From contig CM030713.1 in assembly GCA_017979445.1 (NCBI GenBank), positions 27,571,934-27,635,933 of the forward strand: a stretch of DNA of 64,000 nt. The letters run 5' to 3'. Shown piece after piece: positions 1 to 10,427 of the stretch; the stretch's first letter is position 1, and the number at the start of each line of letters is the position of its first letter. This DNA comes from Akebia trifoliata (Eukaryota; Streptophyta; Magnoliopsida; Ranunculales; Lardizabalaceae). Both the position numbers and the translations under genes were made by a program. The notes beneath the pieces are model-generated. The model saw nothing but the letters and a program-made list of their open reading frames with translations, searched no databases and was not told where the DNA came from.

Positions 1-590
1 AGGTTGGTGCCACAAAGAAAATTCCTGCACCCACAATTGAACAATAGTGTAAGACTTCATGTACTGAATTCCACTTTACATTTGTACTCAAAAGAAAGAA
101 AATAGGAAATATGTAGGTTATGGTGTTTTTCTTAATTTCAGAGACGTTTACAAACAATTAAATGGGAAAATAAAGTAATATGGGAATAAAAAAGGAGATG
201 AACAACAAACCCAAGCAATCCAACTTTGAAGGTGGAGGAACGAGAGCACAATATGGATCTAGGGACGAAGCGAGTTAAATAGGAGAGCCACCACACCAGC
301 CTTTCTCATACGACCTCTACTACATCAAAATCGATAGAAAACCTGAAAATTCAAAAATCATGTTTACCGAATGGAATCACTTCCACGCCCCTCCCTTCCT
401 CTATCAATCAGATAGTGATTGAAAGCTTGATTTCTAATTATCCAATTCCTCTTTTGTTGTCCAGCTTTTACAACAAAATACGATGGAGCCGTTGGATATT
501 CCATCCGTTTTCTTCATATCTGACGACTCCAAAATGTTTGCCAAATTATTTGTTACGTGGTAGGGCGCCGAACGGGACCCATATATATAT
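1..590. other. Left edge, no gene recognised
   Basis: AT-rich sequence with no exon, conserved motif or repeat structure that I recognise. A short open frame at 415-618 runs into the first hairpin MITE and has no protein-like features, so it is not annotated. The TA run at 581-590 is the left boundary of the MITE chain that follows. Confidence 0.5.
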
Positions 591-967
591 GGGTAGTGTT
601 CAAGGGCAAACTTTTTAGCAAACTTTTTGGCAAAACATTTTTCAAAACATAGGTTAGAAGTTTTGGAATGGGCTGATTTTTTGTGAGGATGATCTCTACG
701 GTGAGGAGATCATCCTCACCAAAAATCAGCCCATTCCAAAACTTCTAACCCCATCAAAAACAGTTTACAAAAAATGGACAGTCTACGAGTTTTCAGCTTG
801 TAAACATGGATTAGAAGTTTTGGAATGGGCTGATTTTTTGTGAGGATGATCTCCTCACCGCAGAAATCATCATCACCAAAAATCAGCCCTTTCCAAAACC
901 TCTAACCCATGTTTTGAAAATGTTTTGCCAAAAAGTTTGCTAAAAAGTTTGCCATTGAACGCTACCA
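591..967. mobile_element. Hairpin MITE, copy 1 of a tandem chain
   Basis: Terminal inverted repeats of about 60 bp (GGTAGYGTTCAA... at the left, its complement at 905-966). Inside are two further head-to-head palindromes built from the motif TTGGAATGGGCTGATTTTT and its complement, separated by a spacer at about 750-810. Both ends abut TATATATA runs, suggesting insertion into TA-rich targets. No coding capacity. The whole element could fold into a nested hairpin. Confidence 0.85.
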
Positions 968-978
968 TATATATATAT

Positions 979-1358
979 GGGAAATGTTCAACACCCTAAG
1001 CTTTACCCTACACTTTAACAAACGTGTTTTGTCCTACAAGGGTTAGAAATTTTGGAATGGGCTAATTTTTGGTGAGGATGATCTCTATGATTAGAAGATC
1101 ATCCTCACCAAAAATCAGCCCATTCCGAAATTTTTAGCCCCATGTTTACAAGTTGAAAAATTGTTGACCGTCTATTTTTTGTAAATCATTTTTGATGGGG
1201 TTAGAAGTTTTGGAATGAGCTGATTTTTGGTGATGATGATCTCATCACCGTAGAGATCATCCTCACTAAAAATCAGTTCATTCCAAAATTTATAACCCAT
1301 GTAAGGCAAAACGTGTTTGTTAAAGTATAGGGTAAAGCTTAGGGTGGGGAACGGGACC
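979..1358. mobile_element. Hairpin MITE, copy 2 (subfamily B ends)
   Basis: Same internal palindromes as copy 1, but different terminal repeats: the left end carries CACCCTAAGCTTTACCCTAC and the right end its complement near 1320-1350. The same ends recur at 19.80-20.12 kb. TA repeats separate it from copies 1 and 3. Confidence 0.85.
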
Positions 1359-1369
1359 CTATATATATA

Positions 1370-1737
1370 GGGTCCTATTCAACAACAAACATTTTGGCAA
1401 AACATTTTTCAAAACATGGGATAGAAGTTTTGGAATGGGCTGATTTTTGGTGAGGATGATCTCTATGGTGAGGAGATCATCCTCACCAAAAATCAGCTCA
1501 TTCCAAAACTTCTAGCCCCATGTTTACAAGTTGAAAAAGCGTAGACCGTCCATTTTTTGTAAACCATTTTTGATGGGGTTAGAAGTTTTGGAATGGGCTG
1601 ATTTTTGGTGATGATGATCTCATCACCGTAGAGATCATCCTCACAAAAAATCAGCCCATTCCATAACTTCTAACCCATGTTTTGAAAAATGTTTTGCCAA
1701 AATGTTTGTCAAAATGTTTGTTGCTGAACATTTCCCA
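1370..1737. mobile_element. Hairpin MITE, copy 3
   Basis: Subfamily A ends (AACAAACATTTTGGCAAAAC at the left, complement at 1680-1725) around the shared double palindrome. It is separated from copy 2 by a GGGACCC(TA)nGGGTCC joint and from copy 4 by a TA run. Confidence 0.85.
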
Positions 1738-1750
1738 TATATATATATAT

Positions 1751-2127
1751 GGGAAATGTTCAGCAACAAACATTTTTGCAAAACATTTTTCAAAACATGG
1801 GTTAGAGGTTTTGGAATGGGTTGATTTTTGGTCAGGATGATATCTACGGTGAGGAGGTCATCCTCACCAAAAATCAGCCCATTCCAAAACTTCTAACCCC
1901 ATCAAAAATGGTTTATAAAAAATGGACGGTCCACGATTTTTCAACTTGTAAATTTGGGCTAAAAGTTTTGGAATAGGCTGATTTTTGGTGAGGATGATCT
2001 CCTCACCGTAGAGATCATCCTCACCAAAAATCAGCCCATTACAAGACCTCTAACCCATGTTTTGAAAAATGTTTTGCCAAAATGTTTGTCAAAATGTTTG
2101 TCAAAATGTTTGTTGTTGAACGGGACC
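1751..2127. mobile_element. Hairpin MITE, copy 4
   Basis: Subfamily A ends around the same internal palindromes. The right arm contains an extra repeat of the short unit GTTTGTCAAAAT, present three times near 2082-2110, so this copy has diverged from copy 3 by short duplication. Flanked by TA runs on both sides. Confidence 0.85.
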
Positions 2128-2140
2128 CTATATATATATA

Positions 2141-2700
2141 TGGGTCCCGTTCGCTGGCTAACAGTTTGGCAAATGGATTGGCAAACATTTTTTAACGGTT
2201 CGATAAAACGTAATCTGACGGACGAGATCTAATCTCACACGAATGTTATAAAATTTACAATTTTACAGTGCCGTCCCTTAATTTATGTATATTTCGTGCT
2301 TCCTCCCTCTCCTCTTTAAACCCGACAGAACAGAAAAGAGAGTTCTGTCCCTCTTCGAAGAAAACTCTCTGGTTCTCTCTTCTCATTATCTCTCTCACTC
2401 ACTCTTACTCTCTCTCGCACTCTCGCTGCCTCTCTCTCTTTCTCGCCCTATTCCTCGCTGAAACCCTCGCACAAACGGCTCACTCTCTCATTCTCTTTCG
2501 CTCTCTCTCTCTCTCTCACTCTCGCTGTCTCTCTCTCTCATTCTTACTGCCTCTCTCTCTCTCTTTTCCCCTATTCATCACTGAAACCCTCGCACGAACG
2601 GCTTTCGCTCTCATTCTCTCTCGCATGAACACGAACACGAACACGAACGGGACCCTATTCCTCCCTGCAACTCCATCTTATGAACATGAATGACTACAAA
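2141..2700. mobile_element. One-ended relative of the 20.2-kb TIR element, CT-rich body
   Basis: The start resembles the left arm of the element at 20159-21044: a GGCAAA-type end, then ACAGTGCCGTCCCTTAATTT followed by CTTCCTCCCT, in the same order as at 20.28-20.33 kb. The body is a long CT-rich tract (2380-2620) containing related units around GAAACCCTCGCAC. The 141-codon open frame here is a product of low-complexity CT sequence. No matching right arm was found, so this is probably a truncated copy. Confidence 0.5.
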
Positions 2701-3340
2701 TCTCTCGTCCTATTTGATAGAACTGTAAGTTTTTTTTTCATTTATTTATTTTATTTATTTATTGTGATTTTAGTAAGAGTTATTTGAAATAAGCATCTCT
2801 ATTGAGAAGATTGTGATCTATTTTAAATGGGTTTTGATTGTTAGATTTATTGTCAATCCATGGAAATTTAATGGTGAATATTGTGGCAATCTGTCTGTGG
2901 ATGACGAATTGAGGTTGAGTTGGATGGTTTTTGGATCATCAAGGGTTTCAAAACCCGAGCAAGAGAATATATAATTCATTACTTTTTGCATCCTTGAGTT
3001 GGCATGTTTCATGTTGTCAAAAATCCAAATAGGATTCATGTTGTTGATCCCAATATTTGGGTTAAGGCATAAATGACGATGATATATTGTGTTACCATAT
3101 TAACATGTTTAAGTTAAGATGCTATAACTGAACTACTAAATCATGATTAGTTGATGAAGGAAAACATCAAGATTTAATTAATCACAACTTTTCGGGGAAT
3201 TCAGTTACAGGAGAATTATGAACAAAGAACTTTCCCCTTATTTTCGCCTGACTCTTAGGTCTTAAGAATGATGATTTTAAGAATGAGTGATTATAAATCT
3301 CAAGAGTTATATTTGAACACGTCCCAACATAACTTTGAGA
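2701..3340. other. Unassigned AT-rich stretch
   Basis: No exon, inverted repeat or recognisable family. The open frame at 2818-3039 on the minus strand has no conserved motif. Confidence 0.4.
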
Positions 3341-3668
3341 AAGTAAGGAAGCAGTGGGGACACTTACCCCCGCAGAACTTTGAGATACCCCTTATTTTCA
3401 ACTAATTACATATCTTATTTGCTCCACTCCATGTCCATTTGTCTCCACCCCCTTACCTTATTTTTCTAAAGATGAAATTGCCTCTAGACTGGCCTTCTCT
3501 CACAGACTAAATGAAAATGACCTAATTATCCTTATCTTCAACTTCTTACAAAAAATCTTTAAATTTCCCCCCAAAACTATTCATCATCAAATAATGTACC
3601 ATTAATAGTTTGCCCCTACGACACAAAAAAGATTATAAAAAAAAATCCTGGCCTCGCCCTTGGGAATG
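3341..3668. mobile_element. Degenerate copy of the hAT-type MITE
   Basis: Runs parallel in the same orientation to the hAT MITE at 59675-60040. Shared blocks in the same order include AACTTTGAGATACCCC, TTTTCAACTAATTACAT, AATGACCTAA and TAGTTTGCCCC, ending in AATCCTGGC. The terminal CAGGG motif is eroded and no target-site duplication is visible, so this is an older insertion. Confidence 0.65.
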
Positions 3669-4316
3669 AATATACATTTCCTACTTTTCATATTCTATAT
3701 ATATAATTAATTAGGATATTTATTATATAATTTTTATTAATAAAATTAAAAAAATTTAGGCAAAGTATAAAAATTTGGGTGACCCAAGATCGGGTAAGTA
3801 ATCAGATATGGTTATCTACTTAAAACTTGGGTAACATTTTTGATTTGAGAATTACCCTAAAATTCAAGTAAAAAATCAGGTATGGATGCGTATTTCAATT
3901 CAGGTATAGAGTCGGTACCCAACCCATTGCCAGCCCTAGTCAATGACTAGCAAAAAATCCACGATTCTGATTTTGAAAATTCAAAATCCAATTGTTGAAA
4001 TTTCTATTCAAAAATATTGCCATCAACCTTTATTTGTTACATTCTTTTGTCTAAAGTCTCAGTCCAAAGGAAACAATTCTAGTAAGAAAGAGGATGAGCA
4101 CAAACAATTTCATTTTGACGAAAGATGATGATAAAAATCATTGGTACATCTTAGACGTTTTCCTCTAATCAATAGTCCAGACTTCGGAAAATTGGATGAG
4201 GCCCCAATTATAATAGAGGGCACTTATATGCTATGTTTGGGGATACCATGATGTGGTGGCGCGCACATAACCATAAATACTTTTCCATGAGATACAAGTA
4301 AAAAACATCTATGGGT
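3669..4316. other. Unassigned stretch with a dispersed repeat at 3930-4160
   Basis: The segment around 3990-4160 reappears at about 16010-16170 with the same run of motifs (TTATTTGTTACATTCTTT, then AGTAAGAAAGAGGATGAGCA). In both places the reading frame ends soon after, and I do not recognise a protein. The rest is AT-rich with nothing identifiable. Confidence 0.45.
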
Positions 4317-4497
4317 CACTATGTGAAAAAAGCCCATATTTGACGGTCTTCGCCCGTCAAATTTTGAAAAATTTGATAGGCCCTGCCATCAAATATGCCC
4401 GTCAAATATTCTCTTGTAGAATTTTTTTTTTGACGGCCCTGGACTATCAAATTATTGGAAAATGGGCTTTAAAAAAAAAAAAAAATTCCATAGAGTG
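4317..4497. mobile_element. CACTA-like MITE
   Basis: Begins CACTATGTG and ends in the complement of CACTC. The subterminal parts match as inverted repeats (AAAAAGCCCATATTTGACGG at the left, AAAGCCCATTTT read from the right), and several TTTGACGG-type units lie inside. Those are features of non-autonomous CACTA elements. The right terminus has one mismatch and the 3-bp target duplication is not clear. Confidence 0.5.
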
Positions 4498-4721
4498 ACC
4501 GTCGAATTTGGAGATTTAACAAACAATAGCACGGTCCTCTAATTCACCAATCACAATGAACGAAATAATAATAAATAAAAAATCAAAAAAATAAAAAACA
4601 AAAGAAAAACCATAGAATAAGAATATGATGGGCATCGATATTGATTGAAGAATAAAGATGAGGAAACTGAATCAATATTCATGAATTAATATTTTGAAAT
4701 TGAAATAGACCCAACTTTAAA
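4498..4721. other. AT-rich stretch with no feature
   Basis: Low-complexity A-rich sequence between the CACTA-like element and the HSP90 fragment. Nothing recognisable. Confidence 0.4.
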
Positions 4722-4926
4722 TTAAATCAAAGAAAATTCAGCAGAACCAGATCCTTGACTGGCTTCATTCTTGTCTACATCAGCTCTCTTCCTCAGCTCC
4801 TCCATAATGGGATTCTCTGGATTGATCTCCATTGTCTTCTTGCTTGATATGTACCCAATCATGCTCGAGTCCCTTAGAGCCTGTGCCTTCATTGTCCTCT
4901 CCATGTTAGCTGTCCACCCATACTCT
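4722..4926 (-). pseudogene. HSP90 C-terminal-region fragment, frameshifted
   Basis: The minus strand reads [10 protein letters not shown], then [33 protein letters not shown] and DVDKNE. This is the middle/C-terminal part of cytosolic HSP90, where this run is almost invariant. After DVDKNE the nucleotide sequence still resembles the gene (the equivalent of SVKDLVLLL can be read), but in another frame, so the protein ends in unrelated residues and a stop at 4722. Only about 60 of roughly 700 codons are present. No ATPase domain and no C-terminal EEVD signature are nearby. It lacks introns within the matched part, so it could be a retrocopy piece or a captured exon piece. It cannot encode a working chaperone. 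Confidence 0.85.
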
Positions 4927-6068
4927 CCATGTTAGCTGTTCATAGGACCCAATAAAATGTAAAGATGCAAAAGACACCAAAATAGGATCTCAAGCAATAC
5001 AAAAACCAAGGTCCTCCACCTGTTTGATTGAAACAAAGTTTGCAATAACAATTCTGTGCCATTTACCAACAGTAGATAAAATTTGTTTTCCAAGTTAGTT
5101 AATCAAATGAAATCCTGAATAACGAGTTAAAGCAATAATAAACCTATCGAAAGAAGAACAATGAAAATAATAATAAAGAAGAAGAAGAAAAACGAAATGA
5201 TATATGTATATATAGGAGGTTGTTTGCAGGTGAACGCCAATATAATCCTTGAATGGCTGCTGGAAAAGGCTCACAAGCAGCCAAAGCATAAACAATCAGA
5301 GCATTCAACCAACCAACTTTCATTGATAGCTACCGTTTTAACATCCACGTGGAGGGATCATTAAGTGGTCAGCAACCTTTGTTTTATGACCAATGCACAG
5401 TAGAAACCAATGAAAGAAAGAACGAAAGAATTGTCCAAATTTTATAACTATATAAATGTGGATGACATAATAGCCTTGAACTCAATAATGCAACACAAGT
5501 GTAATTGAAGGTATGGCATTAAATTGAATAAAGACCACATAAAAATCATACCTATGTTTTTATCTTCAATAGAGGTATAGACAGCTCCTGATCAGGTAAA
5601 ATTTGCTTGATGCCCACAAGAAAGGATCCCATGGAATCTAGAAATGGGCGTGTAACTTCAATAAAGAAAAAAAGAAAATCAGAAAGAAGAATGCTGGAAC
5701 TCGTTATTGACAGATGCATCAACTAATGAGGAAAGAGGGGGAAAACAATGGCAGATTAAGTGTTTAAAAATCAAAAGAGGGGGATAACTGCTTGGAAAAC
5801 AAGTGTACCATCAGAAGTTGCTTTTTGGAGGAAAAATCAAAGTGAGATACTTGGCAAATACTCTTGACAGTATAATACAACAAAAGAAATGCATACCCCA
5901 CTGTTCCTGCTTCGTACTTTTCTTGTTGTAAATGCAATTTAACGATCTAATAAAAGTAACAAAAACCTCATGATGCAATTTATCTGGGGTATAATTTAAA
6001 TAGACATAAGCAACACCATCGCTACACAGATCATGTGCCAACAAGGGAAATTGGCAAGCTTGGGAGTG

Positions 6069-6104
<36 letters not shown>

Positions 6105-6423
6105 AAAGTGATTAAAAGATCATAACCACATATTATGCTGCACAAATCTGATGAGTTTCCAGCTGATATATATGGGTTTGGATGTAATTATACACTTTTT
6201 TTGACAAACTAAATGACACGCTCGTGGGGGCCTACATGGACATGAGTAGAGGCCTGACTTTAGTGAGAATTGGGGGTAGGGCTTACCTTATATTTCAGCA
6301 TGTCAAATTTGGTATCATAAATAATATAGAATGAGAAGCTTTAAATAATTCTAACAGTTAAAGAGATCTCTTTCCGATCAACTGTTGAGTATCAATTAGA
6401 CAAAAACAAAACAAAAAACTTAC
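4927..6423. other. Gap downstream of RPC4; last exon not found
   Basis: I read both strands here for the conserved end of RPC4, which should resemble FAQDVVAI followed by a TPDxDSLL-like end, and did not find it. The sequence is AT-rich with a GT microsatellite at 6070-6101. The minus-strand frame at 5811-6044 starts with LAHDL but then diverges completely from RPC4. No other feature is supported. Confidence 0.5.
6070..6101. repeat. (GT)n microsatellite
   Basis: About 15 uninterrupted GT units. Confidence 0.95.
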
Positions 6424-8621
6424 CTTGTACTCACATCATAAAGGGTCTGTCCAAGCTTCAGCTTTATGGCACCACTCTTGTGCACCAGCATTTTTCCCAC
6501 AAAGCCAGCCGGCAACTCTTCCAAACTGCACCCCTTCTCTGCGGTACACGCTCTTCTTGGTGGGCTCAAACTTTCAGCTATTTCTTTCCCCTTTGCACTA
6601 GCAGATCGCTTAACCAATGGCAGAGAAGTGGGTAGCTGAAGAAATAACATCCTTGCTTCTTCACTTTCCTCCTGTCACACCCACCATCCATAAAGATTTA
6701 AACAAGGTTTATGTGTCAAAAGTGTCACTATTTGATCTTATAATAATCCAATTACCAACCATCAGGCCAAGTTCTGCAGCATGATTTATAGAATCTTCAT
6801 CATATTCCAAATTTGCCGAATCCCCCCCAAATTCTTCCTCATCAAGTTGTTCTGAAAGCCAAAGAAGTAATATGCGTCTTTAACTTATTATGAAAAAAAG
6901 TAACCATTTGGAATGAAAAATATAAGATGGGCGTGTTGCATTTGTCATCGATCAAGAGTTTTACACTTAGGTGAGCTATGTCAAAACACCTCCACCTATT
7001 CAAGCTACTTAGTATTGCCGGTCCCAAGCAGGGATGAAGGAGTGGGTTGTGTCAGACTAACTAAAAGACAAAATAGGGTTCCCATTGCTAACCCGAAGGT
7101 CTTCATCAAGACTCATTTTAATATATAATGTAAAACAAAGATAATGATTTGTACTGCACCATAATGGTGCTTTGGAGTAAACCTCATTAACTATAAGGCA
7201 GGGCTCAGTTAGGGTGGGGGAAGCGAATACTAAATTCTACCCATGCAACTGTACTTAGTTTTTCTAAAACATGCTTGAAAGCATACCCGGGTTTCCAGAG
7301 TGCGGCTTTCTAAGAGGAAGGGTAACAGGATAGTCGTTGTTATAATCCTGCAGTGGCATCACGAATAGGCATATAGTGAGAGATGGCACAGTTATCATGA
7401 TTTGTGGAAATGAAACCAAGTAGAGGTTTAACTTACCCAGCATTCAACATGTTTTTTCTTTTTCTTCTTATCTGATGCATCGAGACCATCTAAAATGAAC
7501 ACCTCCCAAAGGGTTATAACTTATATGCATTGAAGTCATCTGATTAAATGGATTCATAGATCAATAGACAGGTTTTTTACTTACCGTTGGATTCAAGATC
7601 TTGAAGTATAGGTTCACTGCTTCTACTACTACCCTCTTGAAGTACGGATTCAATGCTTCTACTACTAATACCTTGGCCAAATGTCCTTATAGAAGGTGAT
7701 GCACCACTAGGACCAAATGCAACTTGCACTGGTGCTGTTGCATGTCAGAAATCAGATACAAGGCACCCATAAGAACTAATAAATTAAGATTCATATTGTC
7801 TACTAAGGCACATATTTTTATTTTCTTTTGAGAATAAATATGATGGAACTAAGGTTCCTCATGTCCAATTGGGCGCACATCATGCAGTACGCATGGCTCA
7901 CCAATTCAGTAATCCACTCAATTCAATGTATACCATGAATATTAAAAAACAAAGAGAAATATTACTAGGAAAACACTCGCCTTTCCTTTCAACTTTAGAT
8001 CCTCGCCTCCTAGAACCTTCCTGCAAATACAGAAGAACTTAGATCAAGAAGTATTTGATACAAGAAAATTAAAACAAATGAGACTCTAAATGTCCATAAT
8101 AAAGGATTGGAAAAATGGGGAGAACACAAGTACATTGACACGTCGCAGCAACTCCCCGGTCTGGGCGGCTTCTGTATCCTCGATTTCTTTACTGTGAATA
8201 ATTGAGGTGTTTAGCCAAAGTTTCAACAATGACAATATAATTGAGAAACGTTAGATAAAACGAAAATACAACAAAATATAGTATGTTTTGGTTAGAGTAG
8301 TTCGGTGCTTTACGAGGAGGAATTTTTGGTGTGAAACTCACCTGCAAAAAACAAAGCAAAGAATGTAAAATAAAACAAAAACGAATAGTATAATATGTAG
8401 AAAAGGGTACTTGTAAGATTGATGTGTACTAAATTATAAAAACTATAATATGTAATGGCCGTTTACAAGATAATTTACTATTCAAGACTCACATTCACAT
8501 GTATGCCATATTGGTGTTCATTAAGATCTTGGTCGAAACAAAATGAAGCATCCTTGTTACAAAGATGAAAGCAAACCTTTCTAGAAGGAGCAGTTGTAAC
8601 TTTAGAGGTTTCTTCTGCCAT
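6424..8621 (-). CDS. RPC4: RNA polymerase III subunit RPC4 (partial, nine exons)
   Basis: RPC4 (yeast C53, human POLR3D) pairs with RPC5 in the Pol III subcomplex that aids initiation and termination in the nucleus. Exons on the minus strand: 8577-8621 (start codon at 8621), one beginning at 8341, 8134-8191, 7981-8020, 7585-7734, 7437-7489, 7287-7347, 6760-6851 and 6424-6671. Diagnostic segments are VSFTPKIPPRKAP, EDTEAAQTGELLRR, PVTLPLRKP, LDEEEFGG and AELGLM, then LFLQLPTSLP and GKMLVHKSGAIKLKLG just before YDVS. Phases agree from exon 3 on. Exon 4 uses a GC donor (AAAG|GCGAGT), which joins to give ...ERKAPVQVAFG. Two oddities: exon 2 has no convincing donor in the phase that exon 3 needs, and the final conserved exon (after YDVS) is not found in the 6.4 kb downstream. 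It may be a real gene with a distant last exon or a truncated copy. Confidence 0.85.
7975..7980 (-). other. GC-type 5' splice site in RPC4 intron 4
   Basis: The exon ends ...AGGAAAG and is followed by GCGAGT instead of GTGAGT. Using this site keeps the frame (AAA G|CA, giving K-A) and joins two blocks conserved in plant RPC4. The alternative GT four bases downstream would break the frame. The rest of the site matches the donor consensus, as is usual for GC-AG introns. Confidence 0.75.
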
Positions 8622-9316
8622 TAATCTGCTTTTCCTTCCAAACTCATGGAGTCAAGTGAGAAGATAATCCTACAATTTAATCACCATTAACATCATCACC
8701 ACCAAAAACCGTATCTAAAAAATTTGGGGTCAGCTGAACAAGGCATGTTCCTCTATTCAATTTTAGTCTAAAAAAATATAATTTACTCAAAGATGTCCCT
8801 TACCCTTTATGCTCGTGGGTAAACTGGGATTCAACTTGTGTACTCATAATTTTTCCAAACTTATACAACAATCTTAATCAAAAACTTTTTCCATATATTT
8901 TTCTCCTTTGTTCTTTGTTGGTGAGTCTGTTTTAACAACAAATAAAGTCAAGACTTCTTTTCATGTAGTTAGAAAATTAACTCTCTTTTTTTTTTCCTTT
9001 TTTATTATCTAGTTGGTAAGTAAACTAGAATTTTTAACCTCATAATTATATTTAATATAACAATTCTATTCAAGAACTCTCCACATATGGTAAAATATGA
9101 ACCCATTTATTTCAAATCTGGGTTCAATCTGGGTTTTATTTCAAATCTTGGGCAATCATACTTTGCTGATTGTTGGGGTGATCTCCAAAAGATTATCCAC
9201 GATTGGTATCAACATGAAAGAACAGAAGGGCATCAACACAAACTGATCAAATTTCAATGGAATAAGAACTCAAAAAAGATGCTACCATATTTTACATGGC
9301 TCATTAGAGACATTAC
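8622..9316. other. RPC4 upstream stretch, no gene recognised
   Basis: Presumed 5' flank of RPC4. The plus-strand open frame at 9087-9320 has no conserved motif. No clear TATA box could be tied to a start. Confidence 0.4.
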
Positions 9317-9760
9317 CTGACAGTAATATATTGTGGATGCTGTGTCATGCTCACTCCAGCATACTTTGGCACACCCATGTATCCCACCACCAAGTCCTGT
9401 GGTTTTCCAAAGCACATGCACGAAACACGTGTAAGAAAACAAAATATCGGTTTCTTTGATTCAAGAAAAAACCAAGTTTCAAGAGGTTTATAATTAGCCA
9501 ACTTGCCTTTTCTTTTAGGAAACAAAAATATACAACTACTTATGAGCATTATATGAAAGGAAATCTTGACAATAAAATACAATTCAAACCAGTTTTTTCC
9601 TAGGATTGTAAGAAATATCTCCATTGTTCATTCAACAAGAGTTCAACTAATAAATATATATGATCTTAACATTGAGCTCCTTGTAACATTTAAAATAATA
9701 TGTCTGTAGAAATAAAAAATAAAAAAACTCACCGCTAATGCATTTGTATAGTCAAAGCAG
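9317..9760 (-). pseudogene. Two internal exons of 7-hydroxymethyl chlorophyll a reductase (HCAR)
   Basis: Two minus-strand exons, 9733-9760 and 9317-9396, join in frame to read CFDYTNALADLVVGYMGVPK, then YAGVSMTQHPQYITVR. This is the conserved core of plant HCAR (FrhB family), a chloroplast iron-sulfur flavoprotein that converts 7-hydroxymethyl chlorophyll a to chlorophyll a. Both exons keep proper acceptor and donor sites (CACAG/GTGAGT and CCACAG/GTAATG) and have no disabling mutation. The remaining parts, several hundred codons on either side, were not found within about 1 kb in either direction. Only about 36 codons are present, so this is a gene fragment and not a usable gene, unless distant exons lie across very long introns. 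Confidence 0.8.
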
Positions 9761-10427
9761 CTGTGGGACATGAAAATAAACGAGTTAGACTATACTTCAC
9801 TAGGAGAATAAACATAATTGACTTTTCATAAACAAATTCTTTTAGTATTAAAACACTTTTGGAGAGAAAGAAAACTCACCTTTTTTTTTCTCTCAATTTC
9901 TCTTCACCTTTCAGAATTGGATAAAATCTGTTTTGATGTATAAAATATATATAATGTAATCTAAATACCTTCTCAAATTTTATATGATCAGAGCCATTTC
10001 AGATCGGCTAATCCAGATTGTCCCTTGGCTTGCGTACGAATAGCTTTTCTGCATACTGCATGAAGAGAACAATTTTCAATTCTAGATCCCTACATTTTAT
10101 AGTTTCAGAGCTTGTTTTTGTCATCAGACAACTGATTTTTCTCAGATTCATACAATATGATCATTGATCACTGGTTGCATTTTACATTTCACATCGTTCA
10201 TTGAAAACTTATAAATTTCTAAAATCTAGGTTTAAGTGAATATGTAAAGACCAAGAAGAAGACTTTCTGATCACTCGTTTTTAATTGGTCTCAATTTGCA
10301 CTGCTTAAATGATGAAGGTTATCACCTATCTATCTTTTGTTTCCAATCAACGAGGGTATTAGTTTTCAGGTCAAGCAAATATTAGGATTTAGGCGTATCT
10401 TAATAAATAACACCATGCACATAGCAA
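9761..10427. other. Unassigned stretch
   Basis: AT-rich. A minus-strand interval at about 9967-10053 has plausible splice borders but stops in all frames or lacks similarity to HCAR. Nothing else is identifiable. Confidence 0.4.

Noticed and set aside
2268..2693. 141-codon plus-strand frame
   Set aside because: It is Ser/Leu-rich only because it crosses CT microsatellite sequence. There is no domain and no splice context.
5811..6044. Minus-strand frame starting LAHDL as the missing RPC4 C-terminus
   Set aside because: Only a few residues resemble FAQDV. The following sequence does not match the conserved end of RPC4 and there is no suitable acceptor.
9967..10053. Possible extra HCAR exon on the minus strand
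   Set aside because: Splice borders look plausible, but no frame matches HCAR and two frames contain stops.
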